From NCBI RefSeq assembly GCF_045223415.1, contig NZ_JBEQZJ010000020.1:9562-73561 (forward strand): a stretch of DNA of 64,000 nt, written 5' to 3'. Below, one piece after another: positions 33,180-42,974 of the stretch. The notes beneath the pieces are model-generated. The model was not told the DNA's origin, searched no databases, and worked only from the letters and a program-made list of their open reading frames with translations. Source of the DNA: Hoskinsella mucinilytica (GTDB lineage Bacteria; Bacillota_I; Bacilli_A; Erysipelotrichales; Erysipelotrichaceae). Both the position numbers and the translations under genes were made by a program. The stretch's first letter is position 1. Every line of letters begins with the position of its first letter.

Positions 33180-33842
33180 ATGCAAGAATATCTTTCATTA
33201 ATGGTCAAATGCTTTGTTGTATATTTTGTGATTATCATAGCACTTCGTTTGATGGGGAAAAGAGAAGTAGGGGAATTGAGCGTATTTGACATTGTTATTT
33301 ATTTGGTTATGAGTGAGCTATTGGCGATCAGTATTACGGATGCACATGAAAGCATCTTTAAATCCTTGGTTCCTATATTTACGCTGGCAGTGTTGCAGAT
33401 CGTCATTTCATGGGTGTTATTAAAAAGCAAAAAAGCCAGAGATGTATTTGATGGAAAATGTGTGATATTAATACATAACGGACATATCAATCAAAGGGAA
33501 ATGCAGAAAAATCGTTACAGTATGGATGATTTAATGAGTCAAATTCGAAGTAAAGATCTATGTACCCCGGATGAGGTTGCTTTCGCTATATTGGAAAATA
33601 ATGGACAGCTAAGCGTTCTTGCGAAAGATAAATGTAAAGTAAAACATCCTGATCCTTTGGTGAGTGATGGTACCATCAACCAAAAAGCTTTGAAGGATCT
33701 AGATAAAGATGAGGTATGGCTGAAAGCATCTTTAAAACAAGAGGGGATCGAAGATGTCAATGATGTGTTTTTATGCTTATGGCAAAAAAATGGTTTTTTT
33801 GTTGTAAAGAAAGAACTGAATTCTAAGAATTCTTTTTTCTAA
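33180..33842 (+). CDS. DUF421 domain membrane protein (YetF/YrbG-like)
   Basis: 220 aa. Three N-terminal membrane segments lead into a cytosolic DUF421 domain: 'ALRLMGKREVGELSVFDIVI', 'LVMSELLAISITD' and 'NGHINQREMQKNRYSMDDLM'. Related Bacillus proteins (YetF, YrbG) have been tied to spore or membrane physiology; the mechanism is not settled. ATG at 33180 has AAGGAGG 7 bases upstream. In Bacillus yrbG lies in the same ruvAB-secDF neighbourhood. Its end overlaps the convergent flippase gene by 20 bases. Confidence 0.87.
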   Translation: MQEYLSLMVKCFVVYFVIIIALRLMGKREVGELSVFDIVIYLVMSELLAISITDAHESIFKSLVPIFTLAVLQIVISWVLLKSKKARDVFDGKCVILIHNGHINQREMQKNRYSMDDLMSQIRSKDLCTPDEVAFAILENNGQLSVLAKDKCKVKHPDPLVSDGTINQKALKDLDKDEVWLKASLKQEGIEDVNDVFLCLWQKNGFFVVKKELNSKNSFF

Positions 33843-35124
33843 ATGCGAAGCTTAAACGAATAGCATGTAGGATCGTTGTCACCAGCATTCCAAGGGTGAT
33901 GCCGATGATCAATGCTTTTGCGCCAAGTATTTTAGATAGGAAAGCTACACTGATGATCCTTGTCAAAGAGCCTAATAAGGTATCCCATACCGTAGATTTG
34001 GATAAGGAAAGTGCATGTAACATACTAGATAAGGGCGGTTGAAGTGCATAAAAGGCAAAGGGCCATGCCATTTGTTTTAACAAAAGGGCTCCCTTGTCAG
34101 TATGATAAAAGAGTTGTAATAACTCTTGATTAAAGAAATAACAAAGTATACTACAGCCGATCCCCACTAGAAAACAACAACTTAATATGGTCGTAAATAA
34201 CTTTTTTGCTTGGGCATCGTGATGACGAGTATAATGGTAGGTAAAAGAAGGCAGCAAAAAATTGCTCAATGTGATGGTTAAAAAAGATGGCATGGTAATG
34301 ATGGGTAGGATATATCCGTTGATAGAGCCATAGGCATTAATCATCATATCAGCTTGTAAACTGCTTAATCCATAAACCATAACGATCGGTTCTAAAAAAT
34401 AAGTTAAAGATCCAATCAAACGACTACCTGTCATAGGAATGGATACTCGTAATACTTCATCAAAATGGATGCGGTGAAGATCTTGAAAAAGTGCTGGTGC
34501 TTTTATCAGTACCTTTTTTTTGCGTGTTAAAGCAAAAAACATATAAGCAGAGCTAAATAATTCACCGACACTTACTGATATCATCGCAAGTTTTGCCATT
34601 GTGACAGCGTCCATGTTTGGATACATGGAAAATGTAATAAGAAGAAACAGGATACGACTGCCTTCTTCAAATATTTGACAAGCCGTCGCAGATAGATGCT
34701 TTTGAATACCAAAAAGATATCCCTTTAACAGACCGGAAATGGTTACGATCGGTAGTAAAGGAAGAATGGCATACAATACAGGAAGGATGACATCTTGTTT
34801 TAAGATGGCATGCGCAAGAAATGGTAATAATACAGTAAAGATGGCAACAATGATAAGATTATTGAGGACAGATAATAAAATGGCTGCTTTTAATGGCTTA
34901 TGGGGTGTTTTACTTTGTGCGATTACTTTACTTAAGGCATTTGGAATTCCCATTTGAGCAAGCGTAATCATGAAGACCATGGTAGGAGAGGAAAGAGAAT
35001 AATAGTTCATGGCACTTTCTGACAATGTTCTCGCCAATAGAATGCGTACAGTAAAAGATAGTATCTTAGCAATCACTGAAATAACGATGAGATAAAAGGT
35101 AGAACGAATGACGGTTTTTTTCAT
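33823..35124 (-). CDS. SpoVB/MurJ-like oligosaccharide flippase (MOP superfamily)
   Basis: Multi-pass membrane protein (about 433 aa, 12-14 helices) of the MATE/MOP flippase group. It starts 'MKKTVIRSTFYLIVISVIAK' and contains 'AMNYYSLSSPTMVFMITLAQ' and 'GIPNALSKVIA', as in SpoVB/YtgP. Members move lipid-linked sugars or lipid II across the membrane. Position between yrbG- and comN-like genes matches Bacillus spoVB, although no sporulation operon is visible. The second of two adjacent ATGs (35124) is preferred because AGGTG would lie only one base from the first. Confidence 0.83.
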   Translation of the reverse strand: MKKTVIRSTFYLIVISVIAKILSFTVRILLARTLSESAMNYYSLSSPTMVFMITLAQMGIPNALSKVIAQSKTPHKPLKAAILLSVLNNLIIVAIFTVLLPFLAHAILKQDVILPVLYAILPLLPIVTISGLLKGYLFGIQKHLSATACQIFEEGSRILFLLITFSMYPNMDAVTMAKLAMISVSVGELFSSAYMFFALTRKKKVLIKAPALFQDLHRIHFDEVLRVSIPMTGSRLIGSLTYFLEPIVMVYGLSSLQADMMINAYGSINGYILPIITMPSFLTITLSNFLLPSFTYHYTRHHDAQAKKLFTTILSCCFLVGIGCSILCYFFNQELLQLFYHTDKGALLLKQMAWPFAFYALQPPLSSMLHALSLSKSTVWDTLLGSLTRIISVAFLSKILGAKALIIGITLGMLVTTILHAIRLSFAFRKKNS

Positions 35125-35199
35125 CATGCACCTGCTTTCTTTTTCAGTATATGTGAGAGAGGCATAAAATCATTCCAGCTAAGAAAAGATATGCATAGA

Positions 35200-35217
35200 T
35201 CATCTTATGAAAGATGA
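35200..35217 (+). repeat. Perfect inverted repeat between the flippase gene and comN
   Basis: TCATCTT (35200-35206), ATGA, AAGATGA (35211-35217). It lies in the divergent intergenic region, upstream of the comN promoter. No T-run follows, so an operator is more likely than a terminator. Confidence 0.4.
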
Positions 35218-35253
35218 GCAGATCCTTGGATTTATGTAAAATTTAAAAAAAGA

Positions 35254-35283
35254 TTGTGAAAGCTTTTAAAATGATGATATAAT
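35254..35283 (+). promoter_or_regulatory. Promoter of comN-secDF
   Basis: TTGTGA (35254-35259), 18-base spacer, TATAAT (35278-35283) preceded by the extended TGA. comN starts 28 bases on. Confidence 0.75.
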
Positions 35284-35311
35284 ACTTCATAGCGATATTG
35301 AGGAGGAGACC

Positions 35312-35602
35312 ATGAAGAATCAGAGTGAAATCGATGATAAATATCTGAAGCTGGCAATTACCCTGAAAACCAGCGAACTTCAAAGAAAGCAGTTGTCTTC
35401 TTTAACGTATCAGCATGTAGAACGTGCATTGCTTGCTAAATGGAAATTTCAGAAGCCGAAAAGTTTTTATGATGCAATCAATGATGTCATGAGCATTGAT
35501 GCCTCAGAGGTCGTCGCTTATTTATCGACAGAGGCGATGATTACTGGAGCAAAAATGAAACTCAATGACTTTGAAGATTTGTTTGGAGGAGATAAACGAT
35601 GA
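35312..35602 (+). CDS. comN: Post-transcriptional regulator ComN-like
   Basis: 96-aa soluble helical protein of the ComN/YrzD family ('LTYQHVERALLAKWKFQKPK', 'INDVMSIDASEVVAYLSTEA'). In Bacillus ComN controls comE operon mRNA post-transcriptionally and binds DivIVA. It directly precedes secDF (ATGA overlap), as comN does in the Bacillus region, which strengthens the call. comEA and comEC are in this same window at 1547-3951, so its likely target is present. Confidence 0.8.
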   Translation: MKNQSEIDDKYLKLAITLKTSELQRKQLSSLTYQHVERALLAKWKFQKPKSFYDAINDVMSIDASEVVAYLSTEAMITGAKMKLNDFEDLFGGDKR

Positions 35603-37887
35603 AAAAATCCCGTTTGGTAATCTTTGGCATCAGTATCGTTACGGTCTTAGTAATGATGCTATGTGGTAGTCCATGGATTGCAAAAAATATGAGACTAGGA
35701 TTAGATCTACAGGGAGGATTTGAAATCCTGTATAAGATCACACCATTAGAAGGAAAAACACTACCGGATATGTCGGCAGTAGCTGAATCTATCAATAAAC
35801 GTATTGACGTGCTAGGTGTCAATGAACCTGAAATCACTGTAGAGGGTGATGATCAGATTCGTGTGCAATTAGCAGGTGTAAAGAATGCAGATGAAGCTAG
35901 ACGTATCATCTCAACAACTGCCAATTTGTCTTTCCGTGATGTAGATGACAATCTATTGATGGATGCAGATGTATTACAAGAAGGTGGTGCATCTCTTGGT
36001 ACAGATGAATATGGTCGTTATGTGGTCAATCTGAAAGTAGCAGATACGACAAAGTTTTATGAAGCTACTAAAAAAGTCGCAGCCAAAGGCAGCGGTCAGA
36101 ATTTAATGGTAACTTGGCTTGACTTCGATGAAACAAAAGACTCCTATGCTGCCGAAAAGCAGAAAGAAACACCTAGCTTTATTTCTGCGGCAACTGTAAA
36201 AGAAGGCTTGAATAGCTCAAGTGTACAGATTTCAGGGAACTTTACAAAAGAAGAAGCAACAGAATTGAAAGATCTGATCAATTCTGGATCGTTACCTGTG
36301 AAAATGAGTGAGGAATATACCAATGCAGTAACTGCTGATTATGGCATGAGTGCTTTCTCTTCTACAATGATGGCAGGCGCAATCGGTGTAGCCTTGATCA
36401 TGTTGTTCATGATCGTGTATTATCAATTACCTGGTATTATTTCCGCAATCACGATTGCAACCTATGTGTTTGTGGTATTCTTGATTTATAACCTTATGGG
36501 TGGTGTCTTTACATTGTCTGGTATTGCTGCTTTGGTTCTTGGTGTTGGTATGGCAGCGGACTCCAACATCTTGACTTTCGAGCGTATCCGAGACAGCTTG
36601 TATTCAGGAAGAAGTGTAAAATCAGCCTTCTACGAAGGGACAAGTAAGTCTTTTATCACCATCTTTGATGCACAGTTTACAACCTTTATTTCTGCCTTGA
36701 TCTTATATTTGTTAGGAACAGGAAGTGTCAAAGGTTTTGCGACTGTATTGATGGTTTCTACGATTTCTACTTTATTACTTATCGTGTTCGTAGCTAAATT
36801 CTTCTTGAAGATGTTAGTAGATAGCGGTTGTCTGGATGGAAAACTGAAACTATTCGGTGTAAAAGAAAGTCGTGTGCCTGATGTAAACAAGGGGCAAGAA
36901 CGTTTCTATTATGGCAAATTTGCTCAATTTGATTTTATCGGAAAAGCAAAATATTTTATTACGATCACCATGAGTGTACTTGTGATCGGGGTAGGCTTTA
37001 TGGCATACAATGGTTTCAAGGGAAATGAAGTCTTGAATTTAGGTATTGATTTTACCAGTGGTACTAAGATCACGGTAGTTGGTGATACTGAAATCAAAGC
37101 TGATGATCTAAAGGCTCAATTAAAAGAGCTGGGTGTCAATGCAAGCAGTATTAAAATCAATGGAAAAGGTAATAATACAGCAACTGTATTTGTAAAGGAA
37201 GCAATTGAAACCGAGAAAATGGATCAGGTAAAAGAAAATCTGAAAAAAACGTATAACCATGATGTTAATGACAATACCGTAACTCCGGTGGTTGGTAAAC
37301 GCTTGGTTAAAAATGCATTCTTGATATCTATTTTGGCATGGATCGGTATTATGATCTATATCTCCATTCGATTTAAATGGGATTATGCAATCAGTGGTAT
37401 CGTCGCATTGATTCATGACTTATTTGTTATGATTGCATTCTGTGCTATTCTTCGTTTGGAAGTCAATACCGAAATCATTGCGGTCTTATTGACGATCATC
37501 GGATATTCCATCAATAACTCAATCGTTGTATTTGACCGTATCCGAGATAACGTAAAAGCAAATAGACATGAAGTAATCACAAAAGAAAAATATCGTGAAA
37601 TTGTAAACGATGCATTACAGAAAACAGCAACTCGTTCTATTCTTTCCACTTTAACGACCATGTTGCCAGTCATTTGCTTATTGGCTATGGGAAGCGGTGC
37701 GATTTCTACCTTCTGTTTGATGTTGTTTATCGGATTATTATTCGGAGCTGGATCTTCTTTGTTCGTCGCAGCACAGCTGTGGTATCAAATTAGAATTCAT
37801 CACAAACCAAAGAAAAAATCCCATAAAAAGTCAAAGAAAAAAGAAGACCTTGAGGAAATGATCATTCCAGGAATGAACGATTATTAA
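35599..37887 (+). CDS. secDF: Protein translocase subunit SecDF (fused)
   Basis: Membrane protein that uses the proton gradient to finish protein export through SecYEG. The SecD half (about residues 1-430) starts 'GLDLQGGFEILYKI', has a periplasmic-type P1 loop and 'GMAADSNILTFERIRDSL'. The SecF half (about 440-740) has 'GIDFTSGTKITVVG' and 'IGYSINNSIVVFDRIRDN'. 762 aa with 12 helices and a Lys-rich tail. Fusion into one chain is as in Bacillus. A terminator follows. Confidence 0.96.
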   Translation: MKKSRLVIFGISIVTVLVMMLCGSPWIAKNMRLGLDLQGGFEILYKITPLEGKTLPDMSAVAESINKRIDVLGVNEPEITVEGDDQIRVQLAGVKNADEARRIISTTANLSFRDVDDNLLMDADVLQEGGASLGTDEYGRYVVNLKVADTTKFYEATKKVAAKGSGQNLMVTWLDFDETKDSYAAEKQKETPSFISAATVKEGLNSSSVQISGNFTKEEATELKDLINSGSLPVKMSEEYTNAVTADYGMSAFSSTMMAGAIGVALIMLFMIVYYQLPGIISAITIATYVFVVFLIYNLMGGVFTLSGIAALVLGVGMAADSNILTFERIRDSLYSGRSVKSAFYEGTSKSFITIFDAQFTTFISALILYLLGTGSVKGFATVLMVSTISTLLLIVFVAKFFLKMLVDSGCLDGKLKLFGVKESRVPDVNKGQERFYYGKFAQFDFIGKAKYFITITMSVLVIGVGFMAYNGFKGNEVLNLGIDFTSGTKITVVGDTEIKADDLKAQLKELGVNASSIKINGKGNNTATVFVKEAIETEKMDQVKENLKKTYNHDVNDNTVTPVVGKRLVKNAFLISILAWIGIMIYISIRFKWDYAISGIVALIHDLFVMIAFCAILRLEVNTEIIAVLLTIIGYSINNSIVVFDRIRDNVKANRHEVITKEKYREIVNDALQKTATRSILSTLTTMLPVICLLAMGSGAISTFCLMLFIGLLFGAGSSLFVAAQLWYQIRIHHKPKKKSHKKSKKKEDLEEMIIPGMNDY

Positions 37888-37893
37888 TCACAT

Positions 37894-37924
37894 AAAAAGA
37901 AGAGCTCGTCTCTTCTTTTTATAT
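37894..37924 (+). terminator. Terminator after secDF
   Basis: AAAAAGAAGAG (37894-37904), loop CTCGT, CTCTTCTTTTT (37910-37920): an 11-bp perfect stem with a T-run. Confidence 0.88.
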
Positions 37925-37974
37925 AATTAGAAAGAAAAAATATTTGCATAAGGAAAGGACTTTATCTATTTTTA

Positions 37975-37983
37975 TGTTAGAAT
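37975..37983 (+). promoter_or_regulatory. Extended -10 promoter of recJ
   Basis: TGT then TAGAAT (37978-37983), 17 bases before the recJ start. Confidence 0.45.
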
Positions 37984-38000
37984 ATACAAGGTGATCATTT

Positions 38001-39611
38001 ATGAATATAACATTACAAGATGTTTCAAATACAGAAGAGATTCAGAAAACATTATCTTTGTCTCATTTATGTGCAAAGGTATTGGCAGCAAAAAATTTAA
38101 CGTATCCACAGATATCAGAGATATTATCTGCACCTGTACTTCAAGATCCCATGAATGCTTATCATATGAAAGAAGTCGTGATGCGTATTCAACAGGCGAA
38201 AAAAAACAATGAAAAGATATTGGTGTGCGGAGACTATGATGCAGATGGTATTTGTGCGACCACGATTTTATTTGACGCCTTACAAAGGTATGGAGTGACT
38301 TGTGGCTTTTACATACCCGATCGTTTTAAACAGGGCTATGGTCTTCATCCGGATACGGTAAAGATGGCAGATGAAAAAGGCTATACCTTATTGATTACGG
38401 TAGACAATGGAGTCAAAGCTTTTGATGCTTTGAAAGAAGCCAAACAAAGAGGTTTGGACGTGATCGTAACAGATCATCACGATATGGAAGAATCAGATAT
38501 AGACGCATGGATTGTTTTGCATCCATTTACCATGGGAGAAGAGTTTCAATATTTGAGTGGTGCAGGGGTTGCATTAGAGATTTCTCGTGCACTCTTACAT
38601 GATGTCAAAGAACATATCATCTTGGCTTGTATCGCATCCATTGCGGATGTGATGCCGTTAAAAAAGGAAACAAGAGATATCGTAAGACTAGGTATTTTTT
38701 ATTTGAAACAAGGGTTATGTAAGCCGATTCAAGCTTTGGCCAATGATCGATATCCCAAATGGGATGAAACGATGATTGCTTTTCAGATCGTGCCAAAGTT
38801 AAATGTGATGGGAAGACTTGCGGACATGGTCAATGTCAATAATATGGTACGTTTTCTTTTGTTGAAACGAGCTGATGAAATCCAAAGAGTAGCAACTCAA
38901 ATACATGACTTAAACAATCATCGTAAAAAAATGAGCAATGAGATGGTAGAAACAGCCAAATCATTGGTTCATCCGGAATATAACTTTCAAATGCTGTATC
39001 ATGAATCCTTTCATGAAGGTATCGTAGGCTTAGTAGCCGGTAAAATTGCAGAAGAACTGCATCAACCTGTCATGGTATTGAGTCGCCATGATGAGATATT
39101 AAAAGGAAGCATTCGTTCTCAAGGATACCTAGATTTGACGACGTTCTTTGACGGTTGTATGGATGTGCTTGATAGTTATGGGGGACATAAGGCTGCCGCA
39201 GGTATTGGCTTTTCTCTTTCGCATAAGCAAAATGTACAAGATTATATGAATGAACATGCGAAAGAATACGTAACAAAAGCAGAAGCCGAATATGATGTGA
39301 TCGATACTTTGCTTTCAGAACTTAGCATTCAAGAAGTAGAAAGTCTACAAGCATTGGCGCCTTTTGGTGAAGGCTTTGATGAACCCTTGTTTTATTTACA
39401 AAATGTGGAAGTCAAACAAATCAAAACGATGGGAAATGGAGCACACGTGAAATGGGTGTTAAGTGATGAAGTTGAGGCAGTGCTGTTTCATGACATACAA
39501 GCATATGAAACCTTTGCGGATAGAAAAACGATGAATTTCATCGCAACGATAGGTATCAATCGCTTTATGGGAAGGAAAAAAGTCAATCTTTTTGTAAGGG
39601 AAGCATTTTAA
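38001..39611 (+). CDS. recJ: Single-stranded-DNA-specific exonuclease RecJ
   Basis: 5'-3' exonuclease of recombination and mismatch repair. DHH motifs: 'VCGDYDADGICATTIL', 'ITVDNGVKAF', 'VTDHHDMEE', 'LSGAGVALEISRAL', 'IASIADVMPL', and the DHHA1 segment 'SYGGHKAAAGIGFSL'. At 536 aa it is shorter than Bacillus RecJ (about 786) because the C-terminal extension is missing, but the core and OB domain are complete. AAGGTGA precedes the ATG. It lies next to apt and rel as in Bacillus. Confidence 0.95.
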   Translation: MNITLQDVSNTEEIQKTLSLSHLCAKVLAAKNLTYPQISEILSAPVLQDPMNAYHMKEVVMRIQQAKKNNEKILVCGDYDADGICATTILFDALQRYGVTCGFYIPDRFKQGYGLHPDTVKMADEKGYTLLITVDNGVKAFDALKEAKQRGLDVIVTDHHDMEESDIDAWIVLHPFTMGEEFQYLSGAGVALEISRALLHDVKEHIILACIASIADVMPLKKETRDIVRLGIFYLKQGLCKPIQALANDRYPKWDETMIAFQIVPKLNVMGRLADMVNVNNMVRFLLLKRADEIQRVATQIHDLNNHRKKMSNEMVETAKSLVHPEYNFQMLYHESFHEGIVGLVAGKIAEELHQPVMVLSRHDEILKGSIRSQGYLDLTTFFDGCMDVLDSYGGHKAAAGIGFSLSHKQNVQDYMNEHAKEYVTKAEAEYDVIDTLLSELSIQEVESLQALAPFGEGFDEPLFYLQNVEVKQIKTMGNGAHVKWVLSDEVEAVLFHDIQAYETFADRKTMNFIATIGINRFMGRKKVNLFVREAF

Positions 39612-39625
39612 ACAGAGATAAAATT

Positions 39626-39634
39626 TGCTATAAT
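39626..39634 (+). promoter_or_regulatory. Extended -10 promoter of apt
   Basis: TGC then TATAAT (39629-39634), just after the recJ stop codon. Confidence 0.55.
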
Positions 39635-39665
39635 GAAGAAGAACTTTAAGGAGGCTCTTAAGCTT

Positions 39666-40181
39666 ATGGATTATAAAGAGTATATTGCTGATATTCCTGA
39701 TTTCCCTCAGGAAGGTATTCTGTTTCGTGATATTACGCCTTTGATGGCAGATGGAGAAGCATTTAAAAAGGCATGTGATGAAATCATCGCTTTTGCGAAA
39801 AAAGTGGATGCACAAGTTGTGGTAGGACCAGAATCCAGAGGATTCATCTTCGGTTGTCCGGTTGCATATGACCTTGGTATCGGATTTGTTCCGGTACGTA
39901 AACCAGGAAAATTGCCTAGAGAAACTGTAAGCGTTTCTTATGATTTAGAATATGGAAGCAATGAACTTCATGTACATAAGGATGGAATCAAAAAAGGTCA
40001 AAAAGTATTGATCGTAGATGATTTACTTGCGACCGGAGGTACCGTAGATGCCACCATTCAAATCGTAGAAGAGTTGGGTGGAGAAGTTGTTGGCTGTGCG
40101 TTTTTGATTGAACTGGCTGATCTAAAAGGCAGAGAACATTTGAAGGATTATCCTGTATTTTCTTTGATGTGTTACGAATAA
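39666..40181 (+). CDS. apt: Adenine phosphoribosyltransferase
   Basis: Converts adenine and PRPP to AMP in purine salvage. PRPP-binding motif 'VLIVDDLLATGGT' and the N-terminal 'IPDFPQEGILFRDITPLM' are diagnostic. ATG at 39666 gives the usual 171 aa; AAGGAGG is 11 bases upstream. A longer in-frame start would add a lysine-rich tail not seen in the family. A terminator follows. Confidence 0.96.
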   Translation: MDYKEYIADIPDFPQEGILFRDITPLMADGEAFKKACDEIIAFAKKVDAQVVVGPESRGFIFGCPVAYDLGIGFVPVRKPGKLPRETVSVSYDLEYGSNELHVHKDGIKKGQKVLIVDDLLATGGTVDATIQIVEELGGEVVGCAFLIELADLKGREHLKDYPVFSLMCYE

Positions 40182-40203
40182 AAAGGGGAGTTCCCCTTTT
40201 TTA
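40181..40203 (+). terminator. Terminator after apt
   Basis: AAAAGGGG, loop AGTT, CCCCTTTT with a T6 run, at the apt stop codon. Confidence 0.85.
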
Positions 40204-40222
40204 GAATGTGGGTGATAAATGT

Positions 40223-42424
40223 ATGGTAAGTAGTCAGGTGGTAACTTTTGATGAGATGATGAAAGAAATCAAAAAGTACATCAAAAAAGAGGAGAATATT
40301 GATCTTATCACAAGAGCATATTTATGTGCGGAAAAAAATCATACAGGACAATATCGCAAGAGTGGAGAACCATATATCATTCATGCGATCCAAGTTGGAT
40401 ATATATTGTCTTTGTTAAGAACCGGACCTAAAACCATTGCGGCCGGTCTTTTGCACGATGTAGTAGAGGATTGTGATGTTACGCTAGATGAAGTCAGCGA
40501 AGTGTTTGGTGAAGAAGTTGCCTCACTTGTAGACTCCGTCACAAAAATCGGTAATTTAAAATTCAAAGATGAGAAAGAATATCTAGCAAGTAATCATCGT
40601 AAGATTTTTATTGCAATGGCAAAAGATGTTCGAGTTATTTTGATTAAGTTGGCAGACCGTTTGCATAATATGCGTACCTTGCAATATATGACACCGGAGA
40701 AACAAAAGAAGATTGCAAGTGAAACATTAGATGTTTATGCTCCGATTGCCCATCGTTTAGGTATCAGCGATATTAAAAATGAGCTTGAGGATTTATCTTT
40801 TCAATATCTGAACAAAGAAAAATATTATGAAATCGCTAAACTGGTAGAAAAACGAAAAATCGAAAGAGATGAACAAGTACAGACGATGATTCAAGAAATC
40901 AGTACTTTATTAGATGAAAATCATATCCAGTTTAGAATCTTTGGAAGAAGCAAGCACTTATATAGTATTTATAAAAAGATGAAAACAAAAAATAAGCGCT
41001 TTGAAGAAATCTTAGATTTGTTGGCGATCCGTATCATTACAGATAGTGATACAGCATGTTATGAAATCTTAGGATATATTCATGCAAAATATCGGCCGAT
41101 TCCAGGGCGATTTAAAGATTATATCGCAATGCCTAAGATGAACATGTATCAGTCTTTGCATAGTACGATCGTAGCAGATGATGGAAATATTTTTGAAATC
41201 CAAATACGTACTGAGGCTATGGATGAGGTTGCGGAACAAGGGATTGCGGCACACTGGCGTTACAAGGAAAATATGAATGGTGGACGAGAAGTAAACCAAT
41301 CTGAAATCGAAGAACAACTGCATTGGTTAAAAGATTTCAGCGTGATGAGTGATGAAGTAGAAGATGATTCTATGGAGTATATGAATTTATTACAGAAAGA
41401 TATTTTTGAAGCTAATGTGTATTGTATGACACCTAAGGGTAAAGTAATTGCATTACCTAACGGTTCTACACCAATCGATTTCGCTTATAGAGTTCATACT
41501 GAAGTTGGGCATCATACAGTAGGTGCTACCATCAATGGAGTCTTGATGCCATTAAATACAAAATTAAAGACTGGCGATGTCGTATCCATTCGAACAAGCA
41601 AGCAATCTCCTGGTCCAAGCGAAGACTGGATCAAGGTTGTAAAAAGTGCACATGCTCGAAACAAGATTCGCTCTTTCTTCCAAAAACAGGAAAATGAACG
41701 TCGTACCTTAGATATCAAAAAGGGCGAAGAGTTGCTGGTAGAAGAATTGAAAAAACGAAACCTCGATGTCGATACTTACATGGATAATAAAAAGGTAGAA
41801 AACATTGCAGGTAGCCTAAGCTTTAATTCCTATCAAGATTTGATGTTTGCCATCGGAGTAAAACAAGTATCCTTGCCAGCTGTCATTGATCGTTTGGTGA
41901 AGCATAAAACAAGTGTGCCACTTCAAAATGATGAATTGGTAAAAATGTTTAATCGCCAAGATCGCAAGAAAAAAGTGAGCAGTACCGGTATTCGAGTTGC
42001 TGGCATTGAGTCTATGAAGATCACATTAGCAAACTGCTGTTCACCTGTACCGGGAGATGAAATTGTCGGTTATATCACAAAAGGTGCCGGAGTTAAGGTG
42101 CACCGTGTTGATTGTCCAAATATCATTCATGAACACCAGCGTCTCATCCCTGTAGAATGGGATGAAAATCTGGAACAAAAAACATATGAGGTCAAGCTTA
42201 TCATTAAGTCAAGTGATCGTAATTTCTTGCTAAGTGATATTGTTACGGTAGTTTCTCAATGTAAAGCAGGACTTCAACATGTGGATTCCACAGTAGATGA
42301 GGATCGCATCAGTGCGACAACTAAAATGACTGTGGTAGTAGAGGATGCAGAACATCTTCGTAATCTGATCGTTAATTTACGTAAGGTAAATAGTGTGCAT
42401 AGTGTAGAAAGAGTGATACAATGA
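40223..42424 (+). CDS. rel: Bifunctional (p)ppGpp synthetase/hydrolase Rel
   Basis: Makes and degrades (p)ppGpp, setting the stringent response. N-terminal HD hydrolase with 'GLLHDVVEDCDVT'; synthetase with 'RFKDYIAMPKMNMYQSLHST' and 'EIQIRT'. The RFKD motif is typical of bifunctional Rel. TGS ('ALPNGSTPIDFAYRVHTEVG'), a Cys-rich domain ('LANCCSPVPGDEIVGYI') and a C-terminal ACT domain follow. About 733 aa from ATG 40223, which has a weak GGGTGA site; GTG 40208 is the alternative. Both catalytic sites look intact. Confidence 0.95.
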   Translation: MVSSQVVTFDEMMKEIKKYIKKEENIDLITRAYLCAEKNHTGQYRKSGEPYIIHAIQVGYILSLLRTGPKTIAAGLLHDVVEDCDVTLDEVSEVFGEEVASLVDSVTKIGNLKFKDEKEYLASNHRKIFIAMAKDVRVILIKLADRLHNMRTLQYMTPEKQKKIASETLDVYAPIAHRLGISDIKNELEDLSFQYLNKEKYYEIAKLVEKRKIERDEQVQTMIQEISTLLDENHIQFRIFGRSKHLYSIYKKMKTKNKRFEEILDLLAIRIITDSDTACYEILGYIHAKYRPIPGRFKDYIAMPKMNMYQSLHSTIVADDGNIFEIQIRTEAMDEVAEQGIAAHWRYKENMNGGREVNQSEIEEQLHWLKDFSVMSDEVEDDSMEYMNLLQKDIFEANVYCMTPKGKVIALPNGSTPIDFAYRVHTEVGHHTVGATINGVLMPLNTKLKTGDVVSIRTSKQSPGPSEDWIKVVKSAHARNKIRSFFQKQENERRTLDIKKGEELLVEELKKRNLDVDTYMDNKKVENIAGSLSFNSYQDLMFAIGVKQVSLPAVIDRLVKHKTSVPLQNDELVKMFNRQDRKKKVSSTGIRVAGIESMKITLANCCSPVPGDEIVGYITKGAGVKVHRVDCPNIIHEHQRLIPVEWDENLEQKTYEVKLIIKSSDRNFLLSDIVTVVSQCKAGLQHVDSTVDEDRISATTKMTVVVEDAEHLRNLIVNLRKVNSVHSVERVIQ

Positions 42425-42930
42425 GTGAATTAGTAATTAGAAAAGCAAAAGAGAAGGATATTATAGGAATTGAGGAAATGTATCGAAAACGTGTAAGCTA
42501 TAACGATGCACATGGGATACACCAATGGGATTATGATCAAGTAACATGGGAATGTTTCCGACAATTATATACCATCAATGATTATTATGTAGGATTTCTA
42601 GACCAGACGATCGTTTGCGGATGCTTTATTGTTGATGTTGACCATCTTTATTGGCCGGATGAAAAAGCCGGGGCTGCCTTATATCTACATAAGATCGTAG
42701 TAGATCCAGATTACGGTGGACATGGTTATGCAGATGAATTGATTCGCTTTTTTAAGGAAAAAGGAAAAAGTGAGGGATATCCTGAAGTACGTATTGATGT
42801 ACGAGAGAAAAAAACAAAGCTTCGCCAAATGTATGAAAGAAATGGTTTTCAGCTTGTAAAGATAGACCAATTTGTACCGGAATTTACAACTGCACTTTAT
42901 CATTGCACATTTCAGACACCGTCAAAATGA
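42421..42930 (+). CDS. GNAT family N-acetyltransferase
   Basis: 169-aa acetyltransferase: N-terminal 'MSELVIRKAKEKDIIGIEEM', acetyl-CoA motif 'LHKIVVDPDYGGHGYADELI' and 'LRQMYERNGFQLVKI'. It overlaps the rel stop codon (ATGA), so it is translated with rel. No substrate can be assigned. A hairpin overlaps its stop codon. Confidence 0.83.
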   Translation: MSELVIRKAKEKDIIGIEEMYRKRVSYNDAHGIHQWDYDQVTWECFRQLYTINDYYVGFLDQTIVCGCFIVDVDHLYWPDEKAGAALYLHKIVVDPDYGGHGYADELIRFFKEKGKSEGYPEVRIDVREKKTKLRQMYERNGFQLVKIDQFVPEFTTALYHCTFQTPSK

Positions 42931-42942
42931 TGGTGTTTTTTT
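42916..42942 (+). terminator. Terminator overlapping the GNAT stop codon
   Basis: ACACC-G-TCA, loop AAA, TGA-T-GGTGT followed by T7. One G-T pair in a 9-bp stem. Confidence 0.75.
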
Positions 42943-42974
42943 ATTCTTAAAATGAATGAATCACAACAGTTCAT

